From: Paraspadella gotoi
Lineage: Eukaryota; Chaetognatha
Length of the DNA stretch: 64,000 bases
Reading direction: 5' to 3'
NCBI GenBank assembly: GCA_051294375.1
Contig: CM119264.1
Span: 30,632,091 to 30,696,090, forward strand
Under the pieces are notes generated by a model. That model was given only the letters and a program-made list of their open reading frames with translations, had not been told where the DNA came from and did no database searches. Made by a program: the position numbers and the translations under genes. This document shows, piece by piece, positions 11,233 through 21,530 of this stretch (positions are counted from its first letter, which is position 1; each line of letters starts with the position of its first letter).

Positions 11233-12097
11233 TCACGAAGAAGTCGTTTTGAAACATCGATGTCCGGTTGGTTTCGGTCTTGTGCCATTCTGTGAAATCA
11301 AGCCTTTGGTTTCAATATGCATTTTATGGTTGTTTCGAGGAGAAGAGACTGTTCTGTTGTTATGTTTGACGCGAGATAGGGCATCTGCAAACAATATTGC
11401 TTTGCCTTCAATGAATTCTAATATCGCAGTGGTGTACTCAGGATATGCCAAGAAAGTGGTATGTTTGTCTGGCTGAATGAAGATTCAGATTATTTGACGA
11501 ATGATGGAACAAGGAGGAGTGTGATCATCGTGAACAGGCAGAATGGGACGTCCCTCTAGAAATGGTCGGAGAGATGACGAATGGGCCGCGAAAGACAGCA
11601 AGGAAGCTCTCTGTCAAAGAGGCCATTTACCTTGGGCTGGTCAGTGAGAGAGGTGAGGAAAAGGAATGAGAGAGAGTGGTTTCCATACACCATCAACAGC
11701 TTGTTCCAGGACACCTCCATTGCAAGATTGGAGGCATCAACTGTGAGTGCTAGGGGAGCGCCATCAATTGCGGGTGGACAAGCATGTTGCCTTGGCTCAG
11801 GGTCTCTTTGGCAGTGTGATGCACTATATAGACATTCTTGTGACCAGCCGTGAGTCTCTTTGGCTTTCCTTCTGCAGACAGAAATAAAGGGGTGAATGAG
11901 GTGATGCTGCTATTGGATATTATGAAAATCGAGATTAGTAGTTCAGAACTCCTAAAAAAACGGGTGTGGAGTTCTTTGATCGTCGTTGGGCTGGGAATGC
12001 GCAGGTCTTCGACTTTGGCTGGAAGCTGGTTTGACTCCTGCAGCACTGACTTCGTAACCCTAAGCAAATTCAAGAGGAAGAGGCGCCAAAGATGCAT
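11233..12097 (-). pseudogene. RT connection and RNase H region of Ty3/gypsy pol, disrupted
   Basis: The minus-strand frame 12097-11750 carries an LPAKVEDLR segment followed by TTIKELH, which match the connection just after reverse transcriptase in gypsy elements, then an HHTAKETL segment at the start of RNase H. The frame 11451-11233 carries ADALSR (11371-11388), the well-known end-of-RNase-H motif. Between them the frame is broken more than once. The product would act in cytoplasmic reverse transcription, but no complete domain is encoded here. Confidence 0.85.
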
Positions 12098-12107
12098 TTT
12101 GGAGCGG

Positions 12108-12745
12108 TTAATACCAGCCCATTAAGCGGCGGAGTGCGTTGAAGACGGAAAAACAAAGGTCCTCTAGGTGACTAACGTTCTTCTTCAGAGAGTTTTTGAA
12201 GAACAACCAAGCATTATCATCAAGGTAACAAAGCAATGAGGGATCCATTAAGACGGCGTCCATCTCTTTGGAAAACGTCTTGGCCGCTGTTCTTGAGGCC
12301 AAAAGGCATTTTCTTAAGGAACTCGTAAAGGCCAAAAGGTTGGAGTGTGATAATGGCTGTTTGTGGATGTCTCTTCAGCTTACGGGAATCTGGTGAAAAC
12401 CCTTTGTTAAAGGTTCGATTTTAGCAAAAGACCTTTTTTCCCGCAATGTGGAGCATTTGAAATCAAGATGTTGCTTGATGGGATATCGGTCCATCCTTGT
12501 GTGACAGCTTTAGTCTGCGGTAATCTCCGCAAGGGCGGGAGGACTATCACACTCGGGTTTTTGACTAGTGTGGAAGAGATGGCAGAGGACCCATGAACTT
12601 GTGGCTTTTGCGAATGCATGCCAAGAGCCTCCATTTTGTTCAAATTCTGCTTTTGCTGCATTGCAAGTGTTCTGGGGGATGAGACTCGGCGGCACGGCAG
12701 TGAACTTGGAGGACCTTCAGGTTGGGATGTAGTGTTTAACACCAT
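12108..12745 (-). pseudogene. Reverse transcriptase region of Ty3/gypsy pol, disrupted
   Basis: Minus-strand frames 12745-12407 and 12335-12108 together cover the palm. The first carries a TDIPSSNI segment that aligns with the conserved TDxYPxPxI region. The second carries YLDD (12216-12227), the catalytic Asp pair, followed by an HLEDL segment as in gypsy elements. A frame change lies between them and another within the first frame. Order and spacing match Ty3/gypsy RT; Ty1/copia is excluded because integrase lies downstream, not upstream. Confidence 0.87.
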
Positions 12746-12899
12746 GTTTAGGTATTGAAGAGGTCAAAAAGAAAGAGTTGTGAGTCTGGTCTTTCGTCAA
12801 GTAAATTGTGTGTAGGCGTTGGAAACATGGTTGACTCGAGTGGGAGTGGCTGAGACTGATTTGCCAGTGGACTGTGGTGAAGTCTTCAAGTAATCAACT

Positions 12900-13180
12900 A
12901 GAGAACCTAGTTGTGTTGTCCGGCGGCCAGAGTGGAGTAGTTCATTAGAAAGTCGGCGCCGATGCATTGGGGCGCGTTACGTTCCAACAACAAAGTTCCC
13001 ATTTCGAATTCGGTGCACGCGTGCCCAAGTTGCAGATTTCATGGGGTTTGGACACCATAGCATGGGATTTCTGCAGCCATTGGCTGTGGAGGGGAGGTCG
13101 CGTGGGATGGCGCCTTTAGCGATTTGTTGAGGCTTTTGCGGCGACGTGAAAAACACTAGCACCGCTATCCACAGGCCAGT
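12900..13180 (-). pseudogene. Aspartic protease region of Ty3/gypsy pol, disrupted
   Basis: A VDSGAS segment at 13155-13172 (minus strand) matches the D-S/T-G-A active site of retroviral-type proteases. About 210 bp downstream, at 12946-12960, is GADFL, the late protease motif usually written as G-A/S-D-F. The two are in different frames. Position between Gag zinc motif and reverse transcriptase fits the element order. Confidence 0.78.
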
Positions 13181-13229
13181 GAGGTTGTTGGAGTTGTCGC
13201 GAACGATGGAGCAGAGTCTTCGATAACGC

Positions 13230-14400
13230 CGGCGGCCGCGCTCACTTGCCGCCGGCTTTCACTTTTTCCCTCATACAGGCAGCCAGACTCACATTTCTAG
13301 CTCTAGTTCCATAGGTGCGGTGAAAGTAGCAGACCTGGACACCGTCAGACATGATAGAGGGTCGAGTTGTTGTTGTTGTTGTTTGTTGTTTGAGGTCGAG
13401 TTTGAATTGCCGGCGATGGGCGTTGCGCGGCCTGGATCTGCGGTTCTTGGCGTTCGGCGCGGATGGTGGCTGCGAGACAGATGCATATTGTTTGGCATTG
13501 GTCTTGTTTCGTCAAAATGACGGGCTCTTCATCTGCCAAGAACTATCTCGTCTGCTTCATCTGAGTATGCATGGTCATTTTTGTAATGCTTATGCGAACT
13601 GATGGTTGGTTGACTGGGGCATGGCTTTTGTCTTTCAAGTTCGCACTGCATTGGTCATAAAAAGCATCAGCGGCGCGTGCTGCTTCCTCAAAGCGACGTT
13701 GTTCTCCAGTGATGACAATGTTCGCGGATACGTGGAGAAGAATGCTGCCAAGGCTTCTTTTTTGAAATGCTCTATGGTTATACCACCGCGCCAGTCAAGT
13801 TCAATTCTTTTTCTCCATGAAGAAGGCGGAGGCCGTTGGAGTTTTGGAATATGGAGGCACCTTTGTGCCCTGTCACGAAAGTTGGGGCCAAATCATCTAC
13901 TAGTTTTTTGAAGAATGACATCAGTGTTCTCTTCAAGGCTTATTCAAAGAGATCGGCAATGAAGAGGGCGATGTTCCGCGCCCAATAGAAGCAAGGATGT
14001 AGGAAGTTTCTAGTCTCATTATCCATGTTTGTTGTTTTGAAGGCCCCGTAGCCACTTGTTTCTATGCCCATATTTTCTACGTGGCGGCCGTCAAAAGTTG
14101 GGATTTTGGGAGTTTTGGGTCATGCCCGAGTGTTTGGAGCTAATGTCATTGGCTGTTGCAATGAGAGGAGGAATTGGAATTCTCCATTGGTTGTTGTTTG
14201 TCTTTGTTCTAATTGTTTGTCGTTGTAGAGAAGAGTAGCAAGTTTCCGTCTGTTGTTCTAAAATGCCTTTCAATGCGCCGATTGGGAATCGTGAGACTAG
14301 TTGGTCTTGCAAGAGTGTCCATGACTTCATCTGTGAAAAGTGGAGGTGGACGGAATGGTGATCAATCTGTGATGATCCTTGGACGGGAAACTTGGTTACA
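13230..14400 (-). pseudogene. gag region of Ty3/gypsy element, disrupted
   Basis: Minus-strand sequence between the leader and protease. A segment near 14360-14300 resembles the N-terminal part of gypsy Gag by position only. The best evidence is the Cys/His box at 13279-13331: Cys-Tyr-Phe-His in one frame, then two Cys spaced by Glu-Ser-Gly in another, giving an order C-X2-H-X9-C-X3-C that is one base short as written. This is the unusual CHCC arrangement reported for the CsRn1 clade, not the common CCHC knuckle. A Gln/Asn-rich stretch (about 13400-13370) precedes it. Several stops interrupt the frame. Confidence 0.7.
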
Positions 14401-14807
14401 GGTTTTGTTGGAATATAGACATATATCGGAGAACTTTCACTTATTCGGTCGCCGTATAGAATGCAGAGCTGACGTATACTGAAGTGTCCTCAGTTCTCCG
14501 TATTGTGAATGTAGACGTCGATGTGTCAGTGTCTAGTCTGTGTTGTGTGAAGTTTTTTCGGTTCTGGTCCGTTACTGCCGCCGACGGATGGTGATTTGGA
14601 GCGCCCTCTTTTCCCGCGCCGAAAACCACCTATTGATTTGCAGGTTGAGAGCTGTTGATCGTTTGAACCAGCTTGAAAAATTTATCGCCACTTTATTTTT
14701 TCTATAATCTTAGCTTTATTTTTTATCGTTTTGTTTTATTACTGGATATATTTGTTATTATTCCAAGGTCAGAAGGATTTTTGCGTAGAGTTTTTAATTT
14801 TTCCTTT
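14401..14807 (-). other. 5' leader of the Ty3/gypsy element
   Basis: Between primer-binding site and the recognisable gag region. Moderately AT-rich near the LTR, more balanced further in. A 62-codon open frame (14629-14441) has no recognisable match. Confidence 0.5.
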
Positions 14808-14825
14808 TCATGTCGGGAATCATCA
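14808..14825 (-). promoter_or_regulatory. Primer-binding site, tRNA-Trp-like
   Basis: On the element strand the 18 bases just inside the upstream LTR read TGATGATTCCCGACATGA. Allowing one extra T, about 14 of 17 positions match the complement of a tRNA-Trp 3' end as I recall it (TGGTGACCCCGACGTGA). The site starts about 4 bases from the LTR edge. The tRNA assignment is from memory and needs a direct comparison. Confidence 0.6.
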
Positions 14826-14829
14826 TTTG

Positions 14830-15043
14830 TGGCGAAATAAAGAGAGACTTTATGTTAAAGAGAGTTAAAAGAAGGATTTTATTATCTAGAGAGAGAAACA
14901 GACACGACAAGACACTTTTAGAGTATGGGAAAAATGAAGAGTACAATACAATAAAAGTAGTTTCACGTGAGCGAATTCTAAGGCCAATCTAAGGACAAGC
15001 GGAAATATAGGAACGAGTTTTTCATTACGTTCTCTCGTCTTCA
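14830..15043 (-). repeat. 5' LTR of the Ty3/gypsy element
   Basis: Upstream LTR on the element strand, matching 9236-9436. Plus-strand ends are TGGCG and CTTCA. The flank AGAA (15044-15047) repeats the bases before the other LTR. The differences from the 3' LTR are largely short indels. Confidence 0.9.
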
Positions 15044-15477
15044 AGAATAAGATTAAAGATTAGTGTTAATTATTTATTTAAAAAATTATTATTTATAATT
15101 CTAAAAAAAATAAAATCAGGTTCAGAGGATTCATGAACAGAAACTGTGGCGCATTATCGTCAACAAGTGCCGAATCTCCTCCGAGGTCGGCTCGGGACAA
15201 AAAGCCCAAGACCGGCTTACTTTCCGTATGCAATCGCCTTCGTCGTCGTAGATCCCTGGGGTCAAACCCCTTGGGGAGGACAGGGGTCAAACCTGGGGAC
15301 AGGTTCAACCCCTGGGAAGACAGGGCTGAACCCCTGGGGGACAGGGTCGACCCCATGGGGGAAATGTTGAGATGCAACATAGGTGAGGGAGGAAAGGGTT
15401 TGTGTCAGAGAGATCGGCATTAGATATCTATATATATATATATATATATATAGTTATTATAGCTATATATATATTAT

Positions 15478-15556
<79 letters not shown>

Positions 15557-15768
15557 TATAATGTAATATATGACGCACGAATACCGACCCAATCACAGAC
15601 TTTATTTCAACCTTCAGACTGACCAATGACCCGACAGAGAGACTAAAGAGTCGATGGCCGGGGATTGCCTAGCAAGGGAATCTTCTTTATTAATTATTGA
15701 ATAATTAAATAATTGTCATTTATTCTCTTGTCATAACCTGTCATCTCTATGTCGGTTTCCTTCTTATC
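15044..15768 (-). repeat. Inverted repeat 2, right arm, distal part
   Basis: Reverse complement of about 7016-7645: AT-rich piece, GC-moderate piece, C/G-run minisatellite (15260-15360), a long interrupted AT array (15425-15565), then the unique segment. It ends about 10 bp before a 25-N gap. Confidence 0.9.
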
Positions 15769-15778
15769 TTCTCTCTTT

Positions 15779-15803
15779 NNNNNNNNNNNNNNNNNNNNNN
15801 NNN
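15779..15803. other. Assembly gap, 25 N, right end of inverted repeat 2
   Basis: A 25-N placeholder immediately after the right arm. The right flank starts with a GATGAC/GAC repeat. Confidence 0.99.
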
Positions 15804-16980
15804 ACGATGACGATGACGACTACGACGACGACGACGACGACGACAACATTAACTGCAAAGACGACGACGATAAAGAAGACATAATAATTTTAATATCGAA
15901 GATAAAACCACATGATGGTTGATAATATGCATATACTAATTAATGTCTCCTTTGATAGTCATTTAAACTTAAAAAATTAAGGTTTAATATAGTGGCAATG
16001 CGATGGAAAACTTTACTATTAACTTTTCTATTAACTTTACTATTTATAAAATCATCGCTATTTTATAAAGAACGAAATATATGATTCTATATGGAACGAA
16101 CTAAAGACGCAAATAAACGAAGAAAAAAACCATGTTAGTGATGTAAAGACGTGTATGTTAAAATTTTCCACGTAAAAATTTAGAATATATGTACATGTAA
16201 ACGTTAAAATATTCTAAACGTCGAAATTAATAATTAAAAAAATATATATAAGGTTTTTGAGCTGACGTCGTTTTTTTTTCCTTTTCTTTTTTCTTTCTTT
16301 TTCTTTTTTTTTAATTTCTGTTCTGTTTTCGTTTTGTTTTGTCTCTCGCTGGTTTTTGTTTTATTTATCGCCTCCCGATGTTTTTTTTCCCTGAGACGAA
16401 TTTTATTTCAAAGGCGAACGAGAAAAAGAGAGATTTTTTTTTGTGCAAATCTTGATGACGTTGAAAATAAATGTAAGGACGAGATTGTAAAATATAAACA
16501 CTACCTTATAAAATCTATATTAAATTGGTGCAACCAATATAACAATTATCTATTCATTTGATAAATAAGTTAACTTGCCCCTGACTTTGGAAAAGGCTTT
16601 AGTAGGGCCTCAATCCTTCTACAAGATAACAACCATATACCACATAAGTCTCATTGTGAAAATATTTTTCACGCATTATATAGATTAGATTAAGGTAAGG
16701 TAAGGTAAGGTTTATAATCTCTGCGATAATCATTCAGAAAAATTCATTTTTTATTGTTAATAATTAGAATATAAACAGTGGATCTATTTAAAACACCATT
16801 TACACACTTATACGCTTACTTACACAGTAACACATTTACTCTCACACTTACTACATCCGATAAAGAGAGGAACAAACAAAAACATTTAGATTGAGTTTAA
16901 GTCAACAAATTCAAACGATTTTGGAGAAAGATTCGTTTTTAAATGCCCGTCCGAATCGGTTCAAATCGTAGAGAAGACTC
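15804..16980. other. AT-rich spacer, no gene seen
   Basis: GAC repeats at 15805-15870, then AT-rich sequence. A four-fold short GGTAA-type repeat is at 16690-16712. No open frame longer than about 75 codons and none with recognisable content. Includes one copy of a dispersed repeat (16525-16650). Confidence 0.75.
16525..16650 (+). repeat. Dispersed repeat A, copy 1
   Basis: About 120 bp that match 49165-49290 in direct orientation, including a shared CTTGCCCCTGACTTTGG core, the preceding AT-rich stretch ending in AATAAATAAG-like bases, and a following CTTACAAGATAA-like stretch. Two copies 32 kb apart suggest an interspersed repeat family, possibly a SINE or LINE tail. Confidence 0.75.
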
Positions 16981-16984
16981 AACC

Positions 16985-16987
<3 letters not shown>

Positions 16988-17041
<54 letters not shown>

Positions 17042-17280
17042 GAGAGAAGAGAGAGAGAGAGAGAAGAGAGAAGAGAGAGAGAGAGGAGGGAGGGACGTCT
17101 TGAGAAGGAAAAACGAATGAAAGTAAAATCGAGAACGAAGATGAAGGAAAGAAAAATGGGAAGAGAACGAGACATGAGGAGGAGGAGGAAGAAGAAAACG
17201 TCGCGAGAGTAACTAGAGATTGAGGAAGAGGGGGAGGAGGAAGAGGAAGAGGAAGAGGAGGAGGGAGAAAGAGGAAAATA
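16988..17280 (+). repeat. GA-rich and GGA-rich purine stretch
   Basis: (GA)n with interruptions at 16988-17090, then purine-rich sequence with GGAAGA/GGAGGA units to about 17275. Nearly free of pyrimidines in places. Glu/Arg-rich frames here are shadows. Confidence 0.88.
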
Positions 17281-17404
17281 ACAAATGAATTTAGAAAAAA
17301 AAAAAAAAAAGGTGGAACAGCGATGAAATTAATTGTGCCTTTCTTTTTTAATTGTACTACTATTTAATACTGGCGATAAAAAGGAATTTTCTTTGAAGAA
17401 TTAG

Positions 17405-18165
17405 TGAAAGAAAAGAAGGAAGAAAGGAAGGAAGGATAGAATGAGAGGAAGGAAAGTAAGGAAAGGAAGGAAAGGAAGAAAAGGAAGGAAAGGAAGGAAA
17501 GGAAGGAAAGGCTCCTAACGTCCTTTCTTCTTCCTTCCTTCCTTCCTTTCCTTCCTTCCTTCTTCCTTCCTTCCTTTCATTCTTTTATTTCTTTTTTTTC
17601 TTTTCTTCCTTTCCTTTCCTTCTCTCCTTTTCTTCCTTTCCCTCCCTTTCCCTTCCTTCTCCTTCCCTACCTTTCTTTGCCTGTCATTCTTTCCTTCCCT
17701 TTCTTCCCTTATTTCCTCTTTTCCTCCCTTCCTCCTTTTCCTGTCCTATTCCTTCCTTTCCTCCTTTCCTTCCTTCCTTCCTTTCATTCTATCTTTCTTC
17801 TCGTTCCTTCCTTCCTTTCCGTCCTTTCCGTCCTTTCCTTCCTTTCCTTCCTTTCCTTTCCTTCCTTCTTCCTTTCCTTTCCTTCCTCTTCCTTCCTTTC
17901 CTTCCATTTCTTCCTTTTCTCCATACCTTTCCTTGTCATTCTTTCCTTCCTTCTTCCCTTATTATCTCTTCCCTCTCCCCTTTCCTTTCTTTTCTCCTTC
18001 CATTCCTTACTTTCCTTCTTTCATCTTCCTTTCCTTTCCATCTTCCTCCTTTCCTTCCTTTTCTTCCTATCCTTCCTNNNNNNNNNNNNNNNNNNNNNNN
18101 NNGGAAGGAAGGAAGGAAGGAAGGAAGGAAGGAAAGAAAGGACGTTAGGAGCAAGAAAAGAAAGA
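17405..18165 (+). repeat. GGAA / TTCC tetranucleotide array with inverted ends
   Basis: Starts as GGAAA/GGAAGG (17405-17510), switches at 17512 to TTCC/CTTCC on the same strand for about 550 bp, then after a 25-N gap returns to GGAA (18103-18140). The switch points carry the same unique word in opposite orientation: CCTAACGTCCTTTC near 17516 and GAAAGGACGTTAGG near 18136. The block is therefore an inverted repeat around the gap. Phe/Leu/Ser-rich frames here are shadows. Confidence 0.9.
18078..18102. other. Assembly gap, 25 N
   Basis: Sits where TTCC changes to GGAA, as in the other inverted structures. Confidence 0.99.
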
Positions 18166-18527
18166 AGGATTTTGGGGGAAATTAGAAGGAATAGAATAAA
18201 GAAAAAAGAGTTGAACAAAAAAACAATAACCAAAAATAATAACCCGAAAACGAAAATGATAAAACGACAAAAATGGCGGCAAAAACGATGAAAAGAAAAA
18301 AAGAAAGAAAAAGAAAAAAACAACTTCCTTTTTCGATATAAAACAATTTCCTTCCCTTTTGTTTTTCTTACGCGAATCTTTTTATTTTTCCGTTTCTTTT
18401 CCAGAAGGTGGCACTACTTGTCAAGCTTTCTTTCTTTCTTTCTCTCTCTCTCTCGCTCTCTCTCTTTCTCTCTCTCACACTCTTTTCACACCCATTGGCC
18501 TCACTCTCTTTCTTTCTTTCTCTCTCT

Positions 18528-18756
18528 NNNNNNNNNNNNNNNNNNNNNNNNNNNNNNNNNNNNNNNNNNNNNNNNNNNNNNNNNNNNNNNNNNNNNNNNN
18601 NNNNNNNNNNNNNNNNNNNNNNNNNNNNNNNNNNNNNNNNNNNNNNNNNNNNNNNNNNNNNNNNNNNNNNNNNNNNNNNNNNNNNNNNNNNNNNNNNNNN
18701 NNNNNNNNNNNNNNNNNNNNNNNNNNNNNNNNNNNNNNNNNNNNNNNNNNNNNNNN
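18528..18756. other. Assembly gap, 229 N
   Basis: Entered from a CT/TTTC repeat. The bases on both sides include an ACCCATT word, possibly a local duplication. Confidence 0.99.
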
Positions 18757-19191
18757 ACCCATTAGCGCGAACTGACAACCCGGCTGTTCTTTTGTCAATG
18801 TTCTAATCAGTTGGAGAGAAGAGGGCGTTTGTTATTTGTTCAAGTTTTTTTGGTTCGTTTGTCCGCCTGCCCTTTTGTGTTTGTCTGTCCGTCTGTCCGT
18901 CAAGACTAAGTTGTTTTCGCATTTATTCAACACATGATTACGATCAATCTTATTTTCAACACTTGTGCTTCCATCTGCGTGTCACGCAAAAAACCTTTAT
19001 ATTTTCTTCCTTTGTTCTTATTCTATTTTTCTTTTGCGTGATAATTTCTAAGACTCTTAGGCTTTTCTCGGTTAAGGCTTCGGTCCCTCTTAATGTCTTT
19101 CAATATTTATCTCTTTGTTTAAATAAAAACAAGATGTCGAACTGCAAATATAGACTTGATCCCATTTTGCCATTTTGCTCACCTGCTTCAT
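18757..19191. other. Spacer, no gene seen
   Basis: Mixed composition with short GTCCGTCTGTCC-type tetranucleotide repeats at 18860-18900. No recognisable coding frame. Ends in a 248-N gap (19192-19439). Confidence 0.7.
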
Positions 19192-19439
19192 NNNNNNNNN
19201 NNNNNNNNNNNNNNNNNNNNNNNNNNNNNNNNNNNNNNNNNNNNNNNNNNNNNNNNNNNNNNNNNNNNNNNNNNNNNNNNNNNNNNNNNNNNNNNNNNNN
19301 NNNNNNNNNNNNNNNNNNNNNNNNNNNNNNNNNNNNNNNNNNNNNNNNNNNNNNNNNNNNNNNNNNNNNNNNNNNNNNNNNNNNNNNNNNNNNNNNNNNN
19401 NNNNNNNNNNNNNNNNNNNNNNNNNNNNNNNNNNNNNNN
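19192..19439. other. Assembly gap, 248 N
   Basis: Right flank is a GGGA/GGAA purine repeat to about 19525. Confidence 0.99.
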
Positions 19440-19944
19440 GAGGGAGAAAGGAAGGGGGGAGGAAGAGAGAGAGGAGAAAAAGGAAGGGAGGAGGCGGAGG
19501 AAGAGAGGGAGGGAGAGAGAAAGAGTAAACGAGACAGAAACGTATCACCGGCCTGAAATGGGATTTCCCGCCACGGCGCCAAGAGAGATAACGGACTTCA
19601 TCAAACTTCTAACGATTTTTGACGCGAATCAGCGTAAAATTTAAGTATCAGTTGAAAAGTTAAGAAACGAAAATGGGCAAGTAACGGTTGAAACGTGGTC
19701 CCAGTTTGTTCCACGCTGTTTTACAAGTTATAGACGCGGTTCTTTTTGTTCGTGATGTTTGTACTTACCAGTTTGTATGGTAGCAAACGGTTGAACCTTG
19801 GCTGGGACTTCCGTGTGCATACGTGGGCTCTCCGTTTTTTCCAGCCCCCCCCGCGGTCTGGGAAGAAAAAAGTTAATTTGAAAATGGCTAAATCAATAAC
19901 GGTCGAGACAATTATGTCTTGACAACAATGCCCAAACTAACTTT

Positions 19945-20442
19945 TTAGGCGTGAACAAATAGAGTAAAAGTAAAAGTTAAACTTTGATCGCTTTTATCGC
20001 TCGGCCGACTTTCTTCCCAAGACGCTAACCTTGTTCCTCCAGCTTCACGCTGACGGCGTGAAACTTCTCGCCTTCCCGTCCCGCATCCTGTGAATTTCAC
20101 AGACGAAATTCCCAAAGTTTCCGGGTTGAACCGTGAAGGCGAGTTGAACCGGTCTCCCCGATAGTCGCAATGAAGGCGGTCCGTTCCCCAAGGAGAGTAA
20201 AAAGAACTTTCCGGTCCCCGATCTCTTCGCCCGCTAACGTCGGACATAATCGGGGGGCGGGTCATCCGGCCGACGTCGAACGCCTCCCTCCTTCCGCGGA
20301 CGGCGCCGGTCGAGTACCCACACGAACTCATCGTCTGGACCCACGGTGCCGGATTTTCCGGCATTTCAAGTCGCGGGCAGTATCGTCGCTGCAATTGAGG
20401 GCAACGAGTTCGTTGATTCGCGTCGTGGAGCGTTGATGGCAT
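19945..20442 (-). other. CpG-rich segment with open frame, possible exon material
   Basis: GC- and CpG-rich compared with its AT-rich surroundings, which suggests a CpG island or coding exon. The longest open frame runs on the minus strand for 165 codons from an ATG, but alternative minus frames look equally or more protein-like in parts and close with stops, so a single CDS is not supported. I recognise no domain. The nearby minus-strand ORF at 21295-21530 lies upstream on the same strand, so both could belong to one gene. Function unknown. Confidence 0.2.
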
Positions 20443-21290
20443 CGACTTCGGCGGAGATGGTGGAGATGGGTTAGTTGGTGGAGTGTCAATGATTAGGGGT
20501 TGAATGGTTAATTGGTCCGCGGATGGGATTGACGATTAGTGTTCGAGAAAGCAAAGAGAAATTTAAAACGTCTGCGGTCGGCGAGAAGTGCATGGTGGAT
20601 CGGCGGGTCACTTGGGGTTTAACTTCATCTAAGGACTTATTTTCCTCAAGCTACCGAAATTGAAGATGCGTTTTCCGGTTTTAGGTAATTCATCGTATAT
20701 TGTGTCGAAATTGCCAAAAAAAGCCATTTCGGGAATGTTTATATATGATTGATGTATATGCTAATATTGAGGTTTTTTCATTATTGCGGATTCCGTCTTT
20801 CTATCGGATTTGTGATTCTTCGGGTAGAAACTGACTTTTTTACTAGTTACAGATTCTCTAGAATGTGACACGTTTTATGACTTCTGTTGGGCTTTGACAC
20901 CGCCAAACTACGTTAAGCAATGTTTTATGGATTTAAGGGCCAACCGGAATAGTTTATTTAATTCGATTTTGTTAGGGAAGCAGAAAACATTTGCGGGGTG
21001 TGAGTTTTTTTTCAAGGGTAATTGATTTTGAAATAATAATTTAACTTCGTTTTGCTTGTGAATCAGTTTCGGTCGACTGCTTTTTCAAATCTACACAACT
21101 TGAGGCGCCTTTTCTTTTTAATCTTATTCACGTTTCAATCTTTATTTCTAAAAAAACTTTTTACGTAAATTTTCTAACCCGCCATCTTTTTAATTAATAA
21201 TCTCTTCTTCTCTCTCCTCTTCTTCTCTCTCTCTCTCTCTCTCTCTTCTGTCTCTCTCTCTCTCTCTCTCAAATCCCCATTCTTGTCGAC
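20443..21290. other. Spacer, no gene seen
   Basis: AT-rich with a CT microsatellite cluster at about 21206-21270. No coding signal. If the flanking minus-strand segments are exons of one gene, this would be intron. Confidence 0.6.
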
Positions 21291-21294
21291 TCAC

Positions 21295-21530
21295 TTGGGG
21301 TTTCGCGGTTTTTTCGCGGTCTCGTGGCGGCCAATCCCTTCCGGGGCGTTCGTCGTCGACGCGGCGTCGGCGATCGGCGCGACTCCAGAGCCCGAAAAGA
21401 AGAGCGACGGCTGAAGACCAACGATGGTGACGGCGATGACGATGAGGACGATGAGCGCCAATCGGAACCGAGCGAGATGATGTCGCCGCTGTTTTTTTGG
21501 AGGAGTTTGAGAAGGGAAAAAAGAAGGCAT
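21295..21530 (-). CDS. Possible first coding exon of a single-pass membrane protein
   Basis: Minus-strand open frame starting at the ATG at 21530-21528, with A at -3. It encodes about 79 residues: a short basic N-terminal tail containing PPKKQRRHH, one strongly hydrophobic helix at about residues 23-42 (LALIVLIVIAVTIVGL), then a small Ala/Ser/Gly-rich stretch. The frame closes at TGA, but the bases just before it read AA|GTGAGT, an excellent 5' splice donor (21294-21289), so an exon end is likelier than a real stop. The tail-helix-stem layout is typical of type II Golgi enzymes and other signal-anchor proteins; this is inference from architecture only. The region is CpG-rich. No homologue is recognised and no downstream exon is established. 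Confidence 0.35.

Larger units (their letters stand above)
9236..15043 (-). mobile_element. Ty3/gypsy LTR retrotransposon, degenerate, CsRn1-like
   Basis: A 5.8-kb element read on the minus strand. Direct LTRs of about 201 bp (9236-9436) and 214 bp (14830-15043) begin TG and end CA and are flanked by the same 4 bases. Next to the upstream LTR is a primer-binding site resembling the tRNA-Trp type; next to the downstream LTR is a polypurine tract. Between them are remnants in the order gag, protease, reverse transcriptase, RNase H, integrase. That order, with integrase last, is the Ty3/gypsy order. Every domain is cut by frameshifts or stops, so no intact polyprotein is present. The indels between the LTRs often fall in homopolymers, so some breaks may be sequencing errors. 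No env-like frame was seen. Confidence 0.9.

Noticed and set aside
9240-15040. Env-like third gene making the element an errantivirus
   Set aside because: There is no extra open region between the integrase tail (ends about 9677) and the 3' LTR; only about 230 bp of AT-rich sequence remain.
9240-15040. Ty1/copia or DIRS classification
   Set aside because: Integrase lies after RNase H, a protease with DSGA is present, and simple direct LTRs flank the element; this is Ty3/gypsy order.
7016-15768. DNA transposon with long terminal inverted repeats
   Set aside because: No transposase-like frame lies in the loop (7894-8971), and no target duplication was found outside the arms; the right edge is a gap.
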